DNA of 64,000 nt, taken from contig CALABP010000056.1 of NCBI GenBank assembly GCA_937885695.1, positions 39,143-103,142 of the forward strand. The letters are read 5' to 3'. Shown piece after piece: positions 25,130 through 33,870 of the stretch. The notes beneath the pieces were generated by a model. It was not told the origin of the DNA. It did no database searches and saw only the letters and a list, made by a program, of their open reading frames with translations. Every line of letters begins with the position of its first letter. Position 1 is the stretch's first letter. Source of the stretch: DTU089 sp002440045. GTDB lineage: Bacteria; Bacillota; Clostridia; Oscillospirales; Acutalibacteraceae. A program made the position numbers and the translations under genes.

Positions 25130-26746
25130 GTGGCAGACGTTTTTGAATTTGAAAAAGCCCGTTGCCCCGAAAATGCGGGCGTTGACTCAAAAGAAATAGT
25201 TGAGTTTTTTAACGATATGAAAGAAAACGGGCTTGAATTTCACAGCTTTATGGTTGTAAGAAACGGCAAAATAGCCTGTGAGTTTTACCGTGCGCCTTTT
25301 AACGCCGAAACGCCCCATTCGGTCTATTCCGTAAGCAAAAGCTTTACTTCGACCGCCGTCGGCATAGCAATCGGCGAGGGGTATTTTTCGCTTGACACAA
25401 GGCTTGTCGATATTTTCCCCGAGTATGACACGGGCGACGAGCGCCTTGGAAAAATTACGGTAAGGCATCTTGTAACAATGACTGCGGGCAAACAGCCCGA
25501 CCTTCTTGCCGACAAAGGCAAAATCGACTGGATTAAAGATTATTTCAACGCGCCGTGGTACGGTGAACCGGGCGTGTTCCGCTATGTTAACGAAAACATA
25601 TATATGTTAAGCGCCATCATTATGAGAACAACCGGTATGAGCGTAAGACAGTATCTCACACCCAGACTTTTTGAGCCTCTCGGAATAGACGTTCCTTTTT
25701 GGGAGACCGATAAAAACGGCATAGAAGCGGGCGGCTGGGGGCTTTACATAAAGCTTCGCGACCTTGCAAAGCTTATGTATTGCTATTCGCACGGCGGCAA
25801 AGCGGGCGACAAACAGCTTATCCCCGAAGCATGGGTTAAAGACGCGTCTGTCGCACACAGCGACTCTTCAATATGCATTCCGCTTGACAATTCGGACGGC
25901 TACGGCTATTGCTTCTGGCGCTGCGGCGGCTGCCGCGACAGCTTCAGAGCCGACGGAATGTTTTCACAGTTCGGCATTGTGTTTGAAAAAGAGGACGCAA
26001 TGGTTATTTCAATGGGCGGCATTGCCGATGAGCAAGCGGCGCGCGACTGCATTTGGCGCCACTTCCCCAAGGCGTTTATCGAGCCTGATAAAAGAGCAAA
26101 AAAATCGCCCGTGCCAGAGTTTTCGGCGCTTGCCGAAAACTTCCCGGTTGACGCTCCCGTGCACTCTTTCCATAATCTTCGCGAAGCAAAGCTCAACAAC
26201 AGCACAATTAAAGTCAGAAAAAAGATTTTTCTTAATCTTATCGGCTTCCCTGTGAGCGTGCTTCCGCTTGCGGTAACGTTTATGACGACCGACAAGGCGG
26301 GCAACATCGACAACATCAATCTTGATTTTAAAGACGACCGCTGTGTTATGTCCTGGACCGAGGGCGATGAAAGCAACACCGTTGAATGCGGTATGGAGGG
26401 CCGCCTTATTTACGGCAATATGACCCTCGGCGGCATTGACTACACTGTTTGCTGCTCCGCTCAGTGGACGGGCGACGACGATTTAAGAATTGATATTCGC
26501 CCCGTTACCACTATTGCAAAGCGCCGTCTTGACTTTAGCTTTAAAGGCGACTCGTTTGTAAAAATCAAACCGACCTCAACCCCCGCGGTCGAAGATATTG
26601 CGCGCACACTGCTTGTGTCGCTTAACGAGCTTCTTCCCAAAGGCGAGCTTACAGAAAAGTTTATGTCGCTTGCAAGAAAAGCGGTTGTGCTTGTTCCCCC
26701 GATAGTTGAGCCCACCCACAAGGGCAGACTTGTTAAAAGAAAATAA
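25130..26746 (+). CDS. Serine hydrolase, class C beta-lactamase fold
   Basis: A 538-residue penicillin-binding-protein-like hydrolase. The nucleophile and general base sit in YSVSKSFTS (Ser67, Lys70), YVNEN supplies the YxN motif, and a Gly-rich segment after MFSQFGIVF probably replaces the KTG strand. The C-terminal 150 residues form an extra beta domain, as in EstB-like esterases. There is no signal peptide, so it may act on a small ester, amide or D-amino-acid compound inside the cell. The start is GTG at 25130: AAGGAGG lies eight bases upstream and the preceding codons fall in the folded leader. Confidence 0.85.
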   Translation: MADVFEFEKARCPENAGVDSKEIVEFFNDMKENGLEFHSFMVVRNGKIACEFYRAPFNAETPHSVYSVSKSFTSTAVGIAIGEGYFSLDTRLVDIFPEYDTGDERLGKITVRHLVTMTAGKQPDLLADKGKIDWIKDYFNAPWYGEPGVFRYVNENIYMLSAIIMRTTGMSVRQYLTPRLFEPLGIDVPFWETDKNGIEAGGWGLYIKLRDLAKLMYCYSHGGKAGDKQLIPEAWVKDASVAHSDSSICIPLDNSDGYGYCFWRCGGCRDSFRADGMFSQFGIVFEKEDAMVISMGGIADEQAARDCIWRHFPKAFIEPDKRAKKSPVPEFSALAENFPVDAPVHSFHNLREAKLNNSTIKVRKKIFLNLIGFPVSVLPLAVTFMTTDKAGNIDNINLDFKDDRCVMSWTEGDESNTVECGMEGRLIYGNMTLGGIDYTVCCSAQWTGDDDLRIDIRPVTTIAKRRLDFSFKGDSFVKIKPTSTPAVEDIARTLLVSLNELLPKGELTEKFMSLARKAVVLVPPIVEPTHKGRLVKRK

Positions 26747-26763
26747 CTTAATTTATAAACACT

Positions 26764-26809
26764 CAGCCGCAAAAAGCGCCCGAAAAAGCGCCGCTTGCGG
26801 CTGTTTTTT
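26764..26809 (+). terminator. Terminator of the serine hydrolase gene
   Basis: CAGCCGCAA (26764-26772) and TTGCGGCTG (26795-26803) form a perfect 9-bp stem followed by TTTTTTG. Confidence 0.8.
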
Positions 26810-26866
26810 GCGTTATTTCGGGTTTGAAGTACTTATAAGACTGCGCCGTTTTTTTGAGTTTTTTTA

Positions 26867-26895
26867 TTGACAAAACAGTTAGCCCGTGTTAACAT
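26867..26895 (+). promoter_or_regulatory. feo operon promoter with possible metal-regulator site
   Basis: TTGACA (26867-26872) and TAACAT (26890-26895) are 17 nt apart. A dyad GTTA-N8-TAAC lies over the spacer and -10 region. It could bind a DtxR- or Fur-type iron repressor, but it matches neither consensus closely. Confidence 0.6.
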
Positions 26896-26928
26896 TTTGT
26901 GCGTATATTTGTCGAAGGACGGTTAATT

Positions 26929-27156
26929 ATGACACTTGATGAACTTAAAATAGGAAACGAAGCCGAAATCACTGCCGTTGGCGGCGAGGGCGCTTTGAGA
27001 CTGCGGCTTCTTGACATGGGGCTTATACCCGGCACCGCCGTGACGGTTGTAAAGGCGGCGCCTCTCGGCGACCCCATAGAAATCAGCGTGCGCGGTTATT
27101 CGCTTACAATAAGAAAAAGCGATGCGGCAAACATCGAAATAAGGGAGGGCAAATAA
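26929..27156 (+). CDS. feoA: Ferrous iron transport protein A
   Basis: A 75-residue SH3-like cytoplasmic protein that supports FeoB. It shows the family pattern RLRLLDMGLIPGTAVTVV and PLGDPIEISVRGYSLTIRK. The start at 26929 is chosen as the first Met before the conserved fold; the ribosome site (AGGACGG) is modest. FeoB begins one base after the stop. The pair imports Fe(II), the form available in an anaerobic habitat. Confidence 0.93.
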   Translation: MTLDELKIGNEAEITAVGGEGALRLRLLDMGLIPGTAVTVVKAAPLGDPIEISVRGYSLTIRKSDAANIEIREGK

Positions 27157-27157
27157 T

Positions 27158-29167
27158 ATGATTCTTGCCCTTGCGGGAAATCAAAATTGCGGAAAAACAA
27201 CGCTGTTTAATGCGCTTACGGGGTCAAATCAGCACGTCGGAAACTTTCCCGGAGTAACCGTAGACCAAAAAACAGGCACAGTAAAAGGCGTTAAAGACGT
27301 ATCTGTTGTGGATTTGCCCGGAATTTATTCAATAAGGCCGTATTCAACGGAAGAGATTGTAACGCGCGATTTTATTCTTAACGAAAAGCCCGACGGAATA
27401 ATAAATATAGTGGACGCCACCAACATAGAAAGAAACCTTTATTTAACGCTTCAGCTTATGGAGCTTAGGGTGCCCACGGTAATAGCGCTTAATATGATGG
27501 ACGAGGTTCGTTCAAACGGCGGAAGCGTAGATATTGAAAAGTTTTCACAGCTTATGGGCGTGCCGGTTGTTCCTATATCGGCGGCAAAAGGCGACGGTAT
27601 AAGCGAGCTTATTACAACGGCGGTTGAAACGGCGAAAAAGAAAATAATGCCCGAAAAGCTTGATTTTTGCCGCCCCGGACCTGTTCACCGCTGTATTCAC
27701 GCGGTGTCGCACCAAATAGAGGACCACGCAAAGGAAATCGGCGTTTCGCCGCGCTATGCCGCCATAAAGGCTATTGAGGGCGACGATAAAGAGTTTGTGG
27801 CTTCACTGGGTCTCAGCGAAAACGAGCTTGAGCTTATTGAACACTCTGTTGTAGAGATGGAGTCCGAGCGCGGGCTTGACCGTAACGCCGCGCTTGCGGA
27901 TATGCGTTATTCGTTCATTTGCGATGTTTGCAGTCAGTCGGTTGTGAAGTGCCAAAAAAGCCGCGAAAAGCTTCGCAGTGAAAAAATAGACAAGGTGCTT
28001 ACAAACAAATATGCGGCTATACCGCTGTTTTTCGGCGTAATGCTTCTTATATTTTTTCTTACGTTCAACGTCATCGGCGCAGGCCTTTCGGATTTGCTTT
28101 CACTGGGAATAGACGCGCTCACTTCTCTTGCGGACAGGGCGCTTACAAGTTACGGCATAAATCCCGTTGTTCACAGCCTTGTTATAGACGGCATTTTTGC
28201 GGGGATTGGCAGTGTGCTGTCGTTTTTGCCCGTGATTGTCGTACTATTCTTCTTTTTGTCCGTACTTGAGGATACAGGATATATGGCGCGCGTTGCGTTT
28301 GTTATGGACAAGCTTTTAAGAAAAATCGGGCTTTCCGGCAGAAGCTTTGTGCCGATGGTAATAGGCTTCGGCTGCTCTGTGCCTGCCATTATGGCTACAA
28401 GAACGCTTTCAAGCGAACGCGACAGAAAAATGACAATACTTCTTACGCCGTTTATGAGCTGTTCGGCAAAAATTCCGATATACACGGTATTCACCGCGGC
28501 GTTTTTTGAAAATTATAAACCGCTTGTTATGTTTGCGCTTTATTTCGGCGGAATGTTTGTCGGAATACTTGTGTCGCTTGTGCTTAACAAAACGTTGTTC
28601 AAAGGAAAACCCGTGCCGTTTGTTATGGAGCTTCCAAACTACCGTCTGCCCTCTGCTAAAAGCGTGGTGCTTTTGATGTGGGAAAAGGCAAAGGACTTTT
28701 TGCAAAAAGCATTCACGGTCATATTCGTCGCAACGGTAATTATATGGTTCCTCGGGGCGTTTGACGGAAAGCTCAATTATGTTGAAAACAGCGAGCAAAG
28801 TCTGCTTGCCGCTCTCGGCAAGCTGATAGCGCCCATATTCCGTCCGCTCGGCTTTGACGATTGGCGTGTGGCAACGTCGCTTGTTGCGGGCTTTTCTGCG
28901 AAAGAGGCGGTTGTCAGCACTCTGGGCGTGCTTATGGGAACCGGCACATCGGGACTCCCCGCGGCGCTTTCGGCAACGTTCGGCACGGCTTCGGCTGTTT
29001 CAATGCTTGCCTTCACGCTTCTTTATACGCCGTGTATTGCGGCTGTCGCAACAATCAAGCGTGAGCTTTCGTCAAGGCTTCAAACGGTTGCGGTTGTGTT
29101 TTCGCAGTGTGCAATTGCATGGGTTGTGGCGTTCATAGCTTACAGCATAGCGAGGCTTGCACTGTGA
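27158..29167 (+). CDS. feoB: Ferrous iron transporter B
   Basis: A 669-residue Fe(II) permease. The N-terminal GTPase shows G1 GNQNCGKTT (7-15), GVTVDQ (G2), DLPGIYSI (G3) and NMMDE (G4), followed by a helical guanine-dissociation-inhibitor domain to about residue 265. The membrane part has the two characteristic Cys motifs GFGCSVPAI and FMSCSAKIPIY within Gate domains, and FSAKEAVVSTLG in the second half. Length is typical. It overlaps the following Cys-rich peptide gene. Confidence 0.96.
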   Translation: MILALAGNQNCGKTTLFNALTGSNQHVGNFPGVTVDQKTGTVKGVKDVSVVDLPGIYSIRPYSTEEIVTRDFILNEKPDGIINIVDATNIERNLYLTLQLMELRVPTVIALNMMDEVRSNGGSVDIEKFSQLMGVPVVPISAAKGDGISELITTAVETAKKKIMPEKLDFCRPGPVHRCIHAVSHQIEDHAKEIGVSPRYAAIKAIEGDDKEFVASLGLSENELELIEHSVVEMESERGLDRNAALADMRYSFICDVCSQSVVKCQKSREKLRSEKIDKVLTNKYAAIPLFFGVMLLIFFLTFNVIGAGLSDLLSLGIDALTSLADRALTSYGINPVVHSLVIDGIFAGIGSVLSFLPVIVVLFFFLSVLEDTGYMARVAFVMDKLLRKIGLSGRSFVPMVIGFGCSVPAIMATRTLSSERDRKMTILLTPFMSCSAKIPIYTVFTAAFFENYKPLVMFALYFGGMFVGILVSLVLNKTLFKGKPVPFVMELPNYRLPSAKSVVLLMWEKAKDFLQKAFTVIFVATVIIWFLGAFDGKLNYVENSEQSLLAALGKLIAPIFRPLGFDDWRVATSLVAGFSAKEAVVSTLGVLMGTGTSGLPAALSATFGTASAVSMLAFTLLYTPCIAAVATIKRELSSRLQTVAVVFSQCAIAWVVAFIAYSIARLAL

Positions 29168-29310
29168 GCGCGCCCGACATAATTGTGCTTGCCGCAATTG
29201 CGGCGGCGCTTTCGGCGGCGATAATTTTTATCGTCCGAAAAAAGAAAAACGGCAAGAGCTGCGGCGGCTGCAGAGGCAACTGTTTTAACTGCGATAAAAG
29301 CAATAAATAG
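29164..29310 (+). CDS. FeoB-associated Cys-rich membrane protein
   Basis: A 48-residue peptide with one hydrophobic helix (about 4-23) followed by a cytoplasmic tail containing five Lys/Arg residues and the cluster SCGGCRGNCFNC. The start is GTG at 29164, overlapping the feoB stop (GTGA), which implies coupled translation. Short Cys-rich proteins of this kind regularly follow feoB in Clostridia and are presumed to bind iron or an Fe-S cluster near the transporter. Confidence 0.82.
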   Translation: MSAPDIIVLAAIAAALSAAIIFIVRKKKNGKSCGGCRGNCFNCDKSNK

Positions 29311-29350
29311 AAATGAGATGCTGTGAAAAACGCAGCATCTCATTTTTAGT
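29311..29350. terminator. Bidirectional terminator, feo operon and secreted hydrolase
   Basis: A perfect 13-bp stem AAATGAGATGCTG/CAGCATCTCATTT (29311-29323 with 29333-29345), followed by Ts on the plus strand and with A/T bases on the other side. It sits between converging genes. Confidence 0.85.
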
Positions 29351-29356
29351 TCATTC

Positions 29357-30880
29357 TTATTTTACTGCCGTAAACGTTTTAAGAAGCGCTGTGATAAGCT
29401 TTACAAAATTCAAAAACGACGGCATTGCCGTGAAATAATTAAATGCAGCGTTTAAGGGCGAGCCGCTGTATTCAACGGGGCGGAACTTTTTGTTTACCGT
29501 GTCGTTTTGTAAAAACTGCGGATATTCGGGATAGTCAAAAACAGTGAACTGCTCTTTGCTCGAAAACATCAGCCTGTAAAGCTCTGCGTGGCCGTCGTGG
29601 CACTTGCAGTGAAGCATATCTTTTACAAAAAACGTGCTCTCGGGCAAAAGACAGGTTGAAGCGTCAATCATTCTGTCGGGTGAAATGTAGTTTTTATCGG
29701 GGAAGCGCGCCTGAACATAGTCTTTCGGGAGCTCTTCACCCAAGGGCGCGCAAACAGCGCCGCACGAAGCGTATGTTGTGTCTACGGTGCCGTCGGACGT
29801 GTTCATATATGCCGTGACAAGCGGCGTTCTTTGCATGTTGTAGCCGGCAAGAATATAAAGATTTGTGGTGCGCTTTGCATTTTCAAAAAGCTCTTTTGCC
29901 TTTGACTGAACCTCGTAGTGGTAAAAATCAAGCTTTTTAATAAGTCCGCTTTGCAAAGCCGGGTCAAGCTTCATAAAGCTTTTTGCTTCTTCATAATATT
30001 CATCGGGCACAAAACTCCATATTCCGGGAAGAGTAGAGAATATCGGAATAAGGCACTCGTTGTAAACTCTGTCTTTTAAGTGCAAAACAAGGTCGTCGGC
30101 TATATTTACAAGTCCGTTAAGAACACCCGCAGCGTCAAGCGCCTCAAGAAGCGCATACAAAACGCCGCCGAAAAAGTCCGAATCAAGCGACGGCAAAGCG
30201 CCCTCGCCGTAGCGCAAAAGCGCGTCTTTGTCTATCTGAACCTTGCCGCAAAAAAGCTCGCCCGCAACAGCCGTGCCCAAAAGCGGACAGCATTGGAAGA
30301 TGACTGCTTCAATATCGCTTGTGCCGAAAAGGCGCATATACGAAAGCGCGACAACGCCGCCCATGCTTGACGCTCTGAAACGGACTGTTGAGTGATTTGT
30401 AAGCTTTTTGACTTCGCAGATGAATTTGTGAAGCTTTTCGGCGTTTTCTACGGGGTCAAGCCTGAAATCATAGCCGAAATAATAGCTTGTGTGAAGCCCG
30501 TGTTCGCTGCCCTCGGGAACAGCTTCGGGAGATGTTACATTCGGCTTCGAGTTACCGTTGCCGTCGAGCGTAAGGTCGCCGAAAACATCGTTAACGCAGT
30601 CAATAAGCACGTCGCCGAAAGCATCGTAATCTTTTGTGAGTATTAGGCTTCCTGCGGCGGCAATAACGGGCGAAAAGCGTTTTATAACGTCGCCTGTGTC
30701 GGGTCTGAAGAGTATGCGTTCGTTTTCTGTGCCGGCGTCCTTAATGATTTTTGCACTGCCGAGCGCGGCAACATATATTATCGGCGGCTCTTGGCAATTG
30801 CACTCGCTTGCCGAAAATGCCGGTACAGAGAGCGAAAAAAGCAAAACAACGGATAAAAATAATGACAGTATCTTCTTCAA
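29357..30880 (-). CDS. Secreted alpha/beta hydrolase, lipase/LCAT-like
   Basis: A 507-residue exported protein. The signal peptide ends near PAFSA (residue 24). A GYDFRLDP segment and the nucleophile elbow ASSMGGVVALSYM resemble LCAT-type lipases or phospholipases, with Ala in place of the first Gly of GxSxG. The probable acid/base residues are in HDGHAEL near residue 430. It has 14 or so cysteines, unusual for a clostridial secreted protein, e.g. CNC near the mature N terminus. The start is TTG at 30880 behind AGGGGG. The substrate is unknown; an acyltransferase role is possible. Confidence 0.7.
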   Translation of the reverse strand: MKKILSLFLSVVLLFSLSVPAFSASECNCQEPPIIYVAALGSAKIIKDAGTENERILFRPDTGDVIKRFSPVIAAAGSLILTKDYDAFGDVLIDCVNDVFGDLTLDGNGNSKPNVTSPEAVPEGSEHGLHTSYYFGYDFRLDPVENAEKLHKFICEVKKLTNHSTVRFRASSMGGVVALSYMRLFGTSDIEAVIFQCCPLLGTAVAGELFCGKVQIDKDALLRYGEGALPSLDSDFFGGVLYALLEALDAAGVLNGLVNIADDLVLHLKDRVYNECLIPIFSTLPGIWSFVPDEYYEEAKSFMKLDPALQSGLIKKLDFYHYEVQSKAKELFENAKRTTNLYILAGYNMQRTPLVTAYMNTSDGTVDTTYASCGAVCAPLGEELPKDYVQARFPDKNYISPDRMIDASTCLLPESTFFVKDMLHCKCHDGHAELYRLMFSSKEQFTVFDYPEYPQFLQNDTVNKKFRPVEYSGSPLNAAFNYFTAMPSFLNFVKLITALLKTFTAVK

Positions 30881-30948
30881 AAAAATTACCCCCTAATTTT
30901 TCTGAATATATACTATCATATTTTAAAAGCAAAAGATATTATGCAATT

Positions 30949-32826
30949 TTAATAAATATTGCATTCAACATCTGTGAGAATTGCCGCGCCGAACGGCGGA
31001 ATTTTAATGAAATCCGAAGAATATGCGCCTGTAATAAGCTCCTTTTTATTCTTGAAGCCGTCGGGCAAATAATAATCTATTTCGTGCGGATTGCGGTTTG
31101 CAATTACAAAAACTGAGCCGCCGTCACTCACTCTTTTATATGCCACGCACGAAAGCATGGCAGAAAACGGAACAAATTCACCCGTTTTAAAAGCGGGGTG
31201 CGAAAGGCGTATTTTGCCGAGCTTTATAAACCATTCGGTAAGCTCTTTATCCTCGTTACCCCACGGAAAAAACGCCCTGTTGAACGGGTCGGAGCCGCCC
31301 GTCATACCCGCTTCGTCGCCGTAATATACCGACGGAAAGCCGGGGAGCGTGTATTGAAGCACAGCTGCCGTTTTTAAAAGAGTTTTTGCGTGCGAATACT
31401 CTTCGGGTGAAAGCTTATGAGAAGCCTGTATATCGCGCGGCTTCGTTTCAAGCTCGGGCGAAGCAAGGCGCGAAAGTATGCGCGCGGTGTCGTGAGTGCC
31501 GAGGTGATTCATAAGACAGTCAAGAACGGGTTTTGGATAGTTTTCGCATATTGTAACGACGCTTTCCATAAAGCTTTCGGCAACGCCGTAGCGCATAAAT
31601 GAAAGTATCGCCGCCGAGAACGGATAGTTCATTACGCTGTCAAGCTGACCGCCGAGAAGGTATCTGCGCCTGCCGCCGTGGCTGATTTTGTTAGACGCGT
31701 CCTCCCACACCTCGCCCAAAACAAAGCTTTGAGGATTGCGTTTTTTTAAAGAGGAATAAAGCGCGTCAAGAAATTTATCGGGAAGCTCGTCGGCAACGTC
31801 GAGCCTGAAGCCCGCAACGCCTATGTCAAGCATACTGTTTGTTACGCCGTTTTCGCCAGTGATAAAATCAATAAAGACGTCGTTTTCTTCGTCGGTTTCG
31901 GGGAGAGTGTCAATGCCCCACCAGCAGTCATATGTGCCGTCGTCTTTAAAATTATACCACTCGCGATAAGGTGAAAGCGGGTCGTTATATGCGCCGCCGT
32001 CGCCGTAGCGTTTTTCGCGGTTAAAATAAACGCTGTCGGAGCCTGTGTGGCTGAAAACGCCGTCGAGGATAATTTTTATCGAATACTCGTCGGCTTTTTT
32101 AACAAGCTCTTCAAGCTCTTCTTTTGTGCCCAAAAGCGGGTCGGTGTTTTTATAGTCGGCTGTGTTGTAGCGGTGGTTTGAATGCGCTTCAAATACGGGG
32201 TTAAGATAAATAACCGTCACGCCGAGGCTTTTAATATACGGCAGCTTTTCGGTTATGCCGCGAAAATCGCCGCCGAAATAGTCGTTATTCAAAATTTTTC
32301 CGTTTTTGTCGGGCTTGTAAAAGGGAATATCGGAAAAATCGGTGTGCAAAATTCTGTCGGCGGGAACATTCTTTTTCTTTTCGCCCGAAAAGTAAAATCT
32401 GTCGGGAAAAATCTGATACATTATTCCGCCCTTAAAGCAGTCGGGCGTTTTAAAGTCTTTTTTATATACGGTCTGCTGCCACTCTTTGCCGCTCGGCGAA
32501 AATTCGCCGCAGCCGCCGCTTTTTAAAAAGATGTTTCCCGTGCCGAACGGCGTTTCGTATGAAAAACGGTAAAAATAAAGCCCCGCTTCTTCAAACGAAA
32601 ACGAAATGTCCCAATATTCGACGTCGCCATTGTGAGAGCACCAATAAAGCGGCTTTTTAGTGTATTCGCCGCCGTCTTTTCTTAAAAGAAGCGTAACTGC
32701 GCTGCACGAAAACGAGCGCGGCATACAGACCGAAAGCCGCAGGATTTCTCCGGCGGCTGTACTTCCGAATATTGATTTGTGCGCTTTATCGCGCGAGTTA
32801 AAGGGAACAAACTGCAAATTAATCAA
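30949..32826 (-). CDS. Alpha-amylase family glycoside hydrolase, GH13
   Basis: A roughly 625-residue neopullulanase/cyclomaltodextrinase-like enzyme for alpha-glucans. An N-terminal starch-binding sandwich of about 130 residues precedes the barrel (GGIMYQIFPDRFY). The nucleophile is Asp in GFRLDVADE, the acid/base Glu in LGEVWE, and the third acid Asp in LGTHDTARIL. No signal peptide, so it acts on imported maltodextrin. The start is probably TTG at 32826, overlapping the galE stop (TTGA); TTG at 32817 or an ATG at 32877 inside galE are alternatives. It is translationally coupled to galE. Confidence 0.88.
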   Translation of the reverse strand: MINLQFVPFNSRDKAHKSIFGSTAAGEILRLSVCMPRSFSCSAVTLLLRKDGGEYTKKPLYWCSHNGDVEYWDISFSFEEAGLYFYRFSYETPFGTGNIFLKSGGCGEFSPSGKEWQQTVYKKDFKTPDCFKGGIMYQIFPDRFYFSGEKKKNVPADRILHTDFSDIPFYKPDKNGKILNNDYFGGDFRGITEKLPYIKSLGVTVIYLNPVFEAHSNHRYNTADYKNTDPLLGTKEELEELVKKADEYSIKIILDGVFSHTGSDSVYFNREKRYGDGGAYNDPLSPYREWYNFKDDGTYDCWWGIDTLPETDEENDVFIDFITGENGVTNSMLDIGVAGFRLDVADELPDKFLDALYSSLKKRNPQSFVLGEVWEDASNKISHGGRRRYLLGGQLDSVMNYPFSAAILSFMRYGVAESFMESVVTICENYPKPVLDCLMNHLGTHDTARILSRLASPELETKPRDIQASHKLSPEEYSHAKTLLKTAAVLQYTLPGFPSVYYGDEAGMTGGSDPFNRAFFPWGNEDKELTEWFIKLGKIRLSHPAFKTGEFVPFSAMLSCVAYKRVSDGGSVFVIANRNPHEIDYYLPDGFKNKKELITGAYSSDFIKIPPFGAAILTDVECNIY

Positions 32827-33842
32827 GCCTCGTAACCGTTGGGGTTGTTGTGCTGCCATCTGTAAGAGTCGGCGCACATCTCTTCAATGCCGAGCTCCGC
32901 TTTCCAGCCGAGCTCTTTTTCTGCCTTTGATGGGTCGGAATAGCATGTGGCAATGTCGCCGGGGCGGCGTGCTTCGATTTTATAAGGAATGGTTATTCCC
33001 GAAGCCTTTTCAAACGCTTTTACGACTTCAAGCACGCTGTAGCCTCTGCCCGTGCCGAGGTTATAGATGTTTACGCCCTTTGTTGAAAGCGCTTTGTCGA
33101 CGGCTTTTATGTGACCCTTTGCAAGGTCAACAACGTGAATATAGTCGCGCACGCCCGTTCCGTCGGGTGTGTCGTAATCGTTGCCGTAAACGTGAAGGTA
33201 TTTAAGCCTGCCGACTGCAACCTGTGTGATATAGGGCATAAGATTGTTCGGTATTCCGTTGGGGTTTTCGCCGATTCTGCCGCTTTTGTGCGCACCGAGC
33301 GGATTGAAATAACGAAGAATGCAAACGCTCCATTCGGGGTCTGCCTTTGCGGCGTCTGTAAGAATCTGCTCTATAAAGAGCTTTGTTGTGCCGTAAGGAT
33401 TTGTTGTGCCGCCGGTTTTCATATCCTCTTTAAGCGGCGAAACATTGTGCTCGCCGTAAACCGTGGCGGACGAGCTGAAAACGATTGTTTTGCAGCCACC
33501 CTCTGCCATAGCTTCGCAAAGAGTAACCGTGCCGCCGATGTTATTTTCATAATATAAAAGCGGAATTTTGCACGATTCGCCGACTGCTTTAAGACCTGCA
33601 AAATGAATTACAGCCTCAATGTCATTTTCCTTGAAAACCTTGTCAAGGCCTTTTCTGTCGCGAATGTCGCATTCGTAAAACTTAAAGTCCTTGCCGCCCG
33701 AAAGCTCTTTTATTCTTGAAAGAACCTCGCGGCAGCTGTTGTAAAAGTTGTCAAGAATAACTACTTCTTTGCCGGCGTTCAAAAGCTCGACCGCCGTGTG
33801 CGAGCCGATGTAACCGGCACCGCCTGTGATAAGAATTGCCAT
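32823..33842 (-). CDS. galE: UDP-glucose 4-epimerase
   Basis: A 339-residue short-chain dehydrogenase-type epimerase that interconverts UDP-galactose and UDP-glucose. It shows the NAD loop ILITGGAGYIGSHTAVEL at the N terminus, VIHFAGLKAVGES, catalytic Ser in FSSSATVYG, and the YxxxK pair in NPYGTTKLF. The start has GGAGGAG nine bases upstream. It is followed with overlap by the GH13 gene, linking galactose and maltodextrin use or supplying UDP-sugars for surface glycans. Confidence 0.95.
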   Translation of the reverse strand: MAILITGGAGYIGSHTAVELLNAGKEVVILDNFYNSCREVLSRIKELSGGKDFKFYECDIRDRKGLDKVFKENDIEAVIHFAGLKAVGESCKIPLLYYENNIGGTVTLCEAMAEGGCKTIVFSSSATVYGEHNVSPLKEDMKTGGTTNPYGTTKLFIEQILTDAAKADPEWSVCILRYFNPLGAHKSGRIGENPNGIPNNLMPYITQVAVGRLKYLHVYGNDYDTPDGTGVRDYIHVVDLAKGHIKAVDKALSTKGVNIYNLGTGRGYSVLEVVKAFEKASGITIPYKIEARRPGDIATCYSDPSKAEKELGWKAELGIEEMCADSYRWQHNNPNGYEA

Positions 33843-33870
33843 ATATATTCTCCTCCTTTAAGGGGTAGTT

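Noticed and set aside
26873..26895. Confident DtxR or Fur box in the feo promoter
   Set aside because: Only a short GTTA-N8-TAAC dyad is present, too weak to assign a regulator; it is kept as a possibility in the promoter entry.
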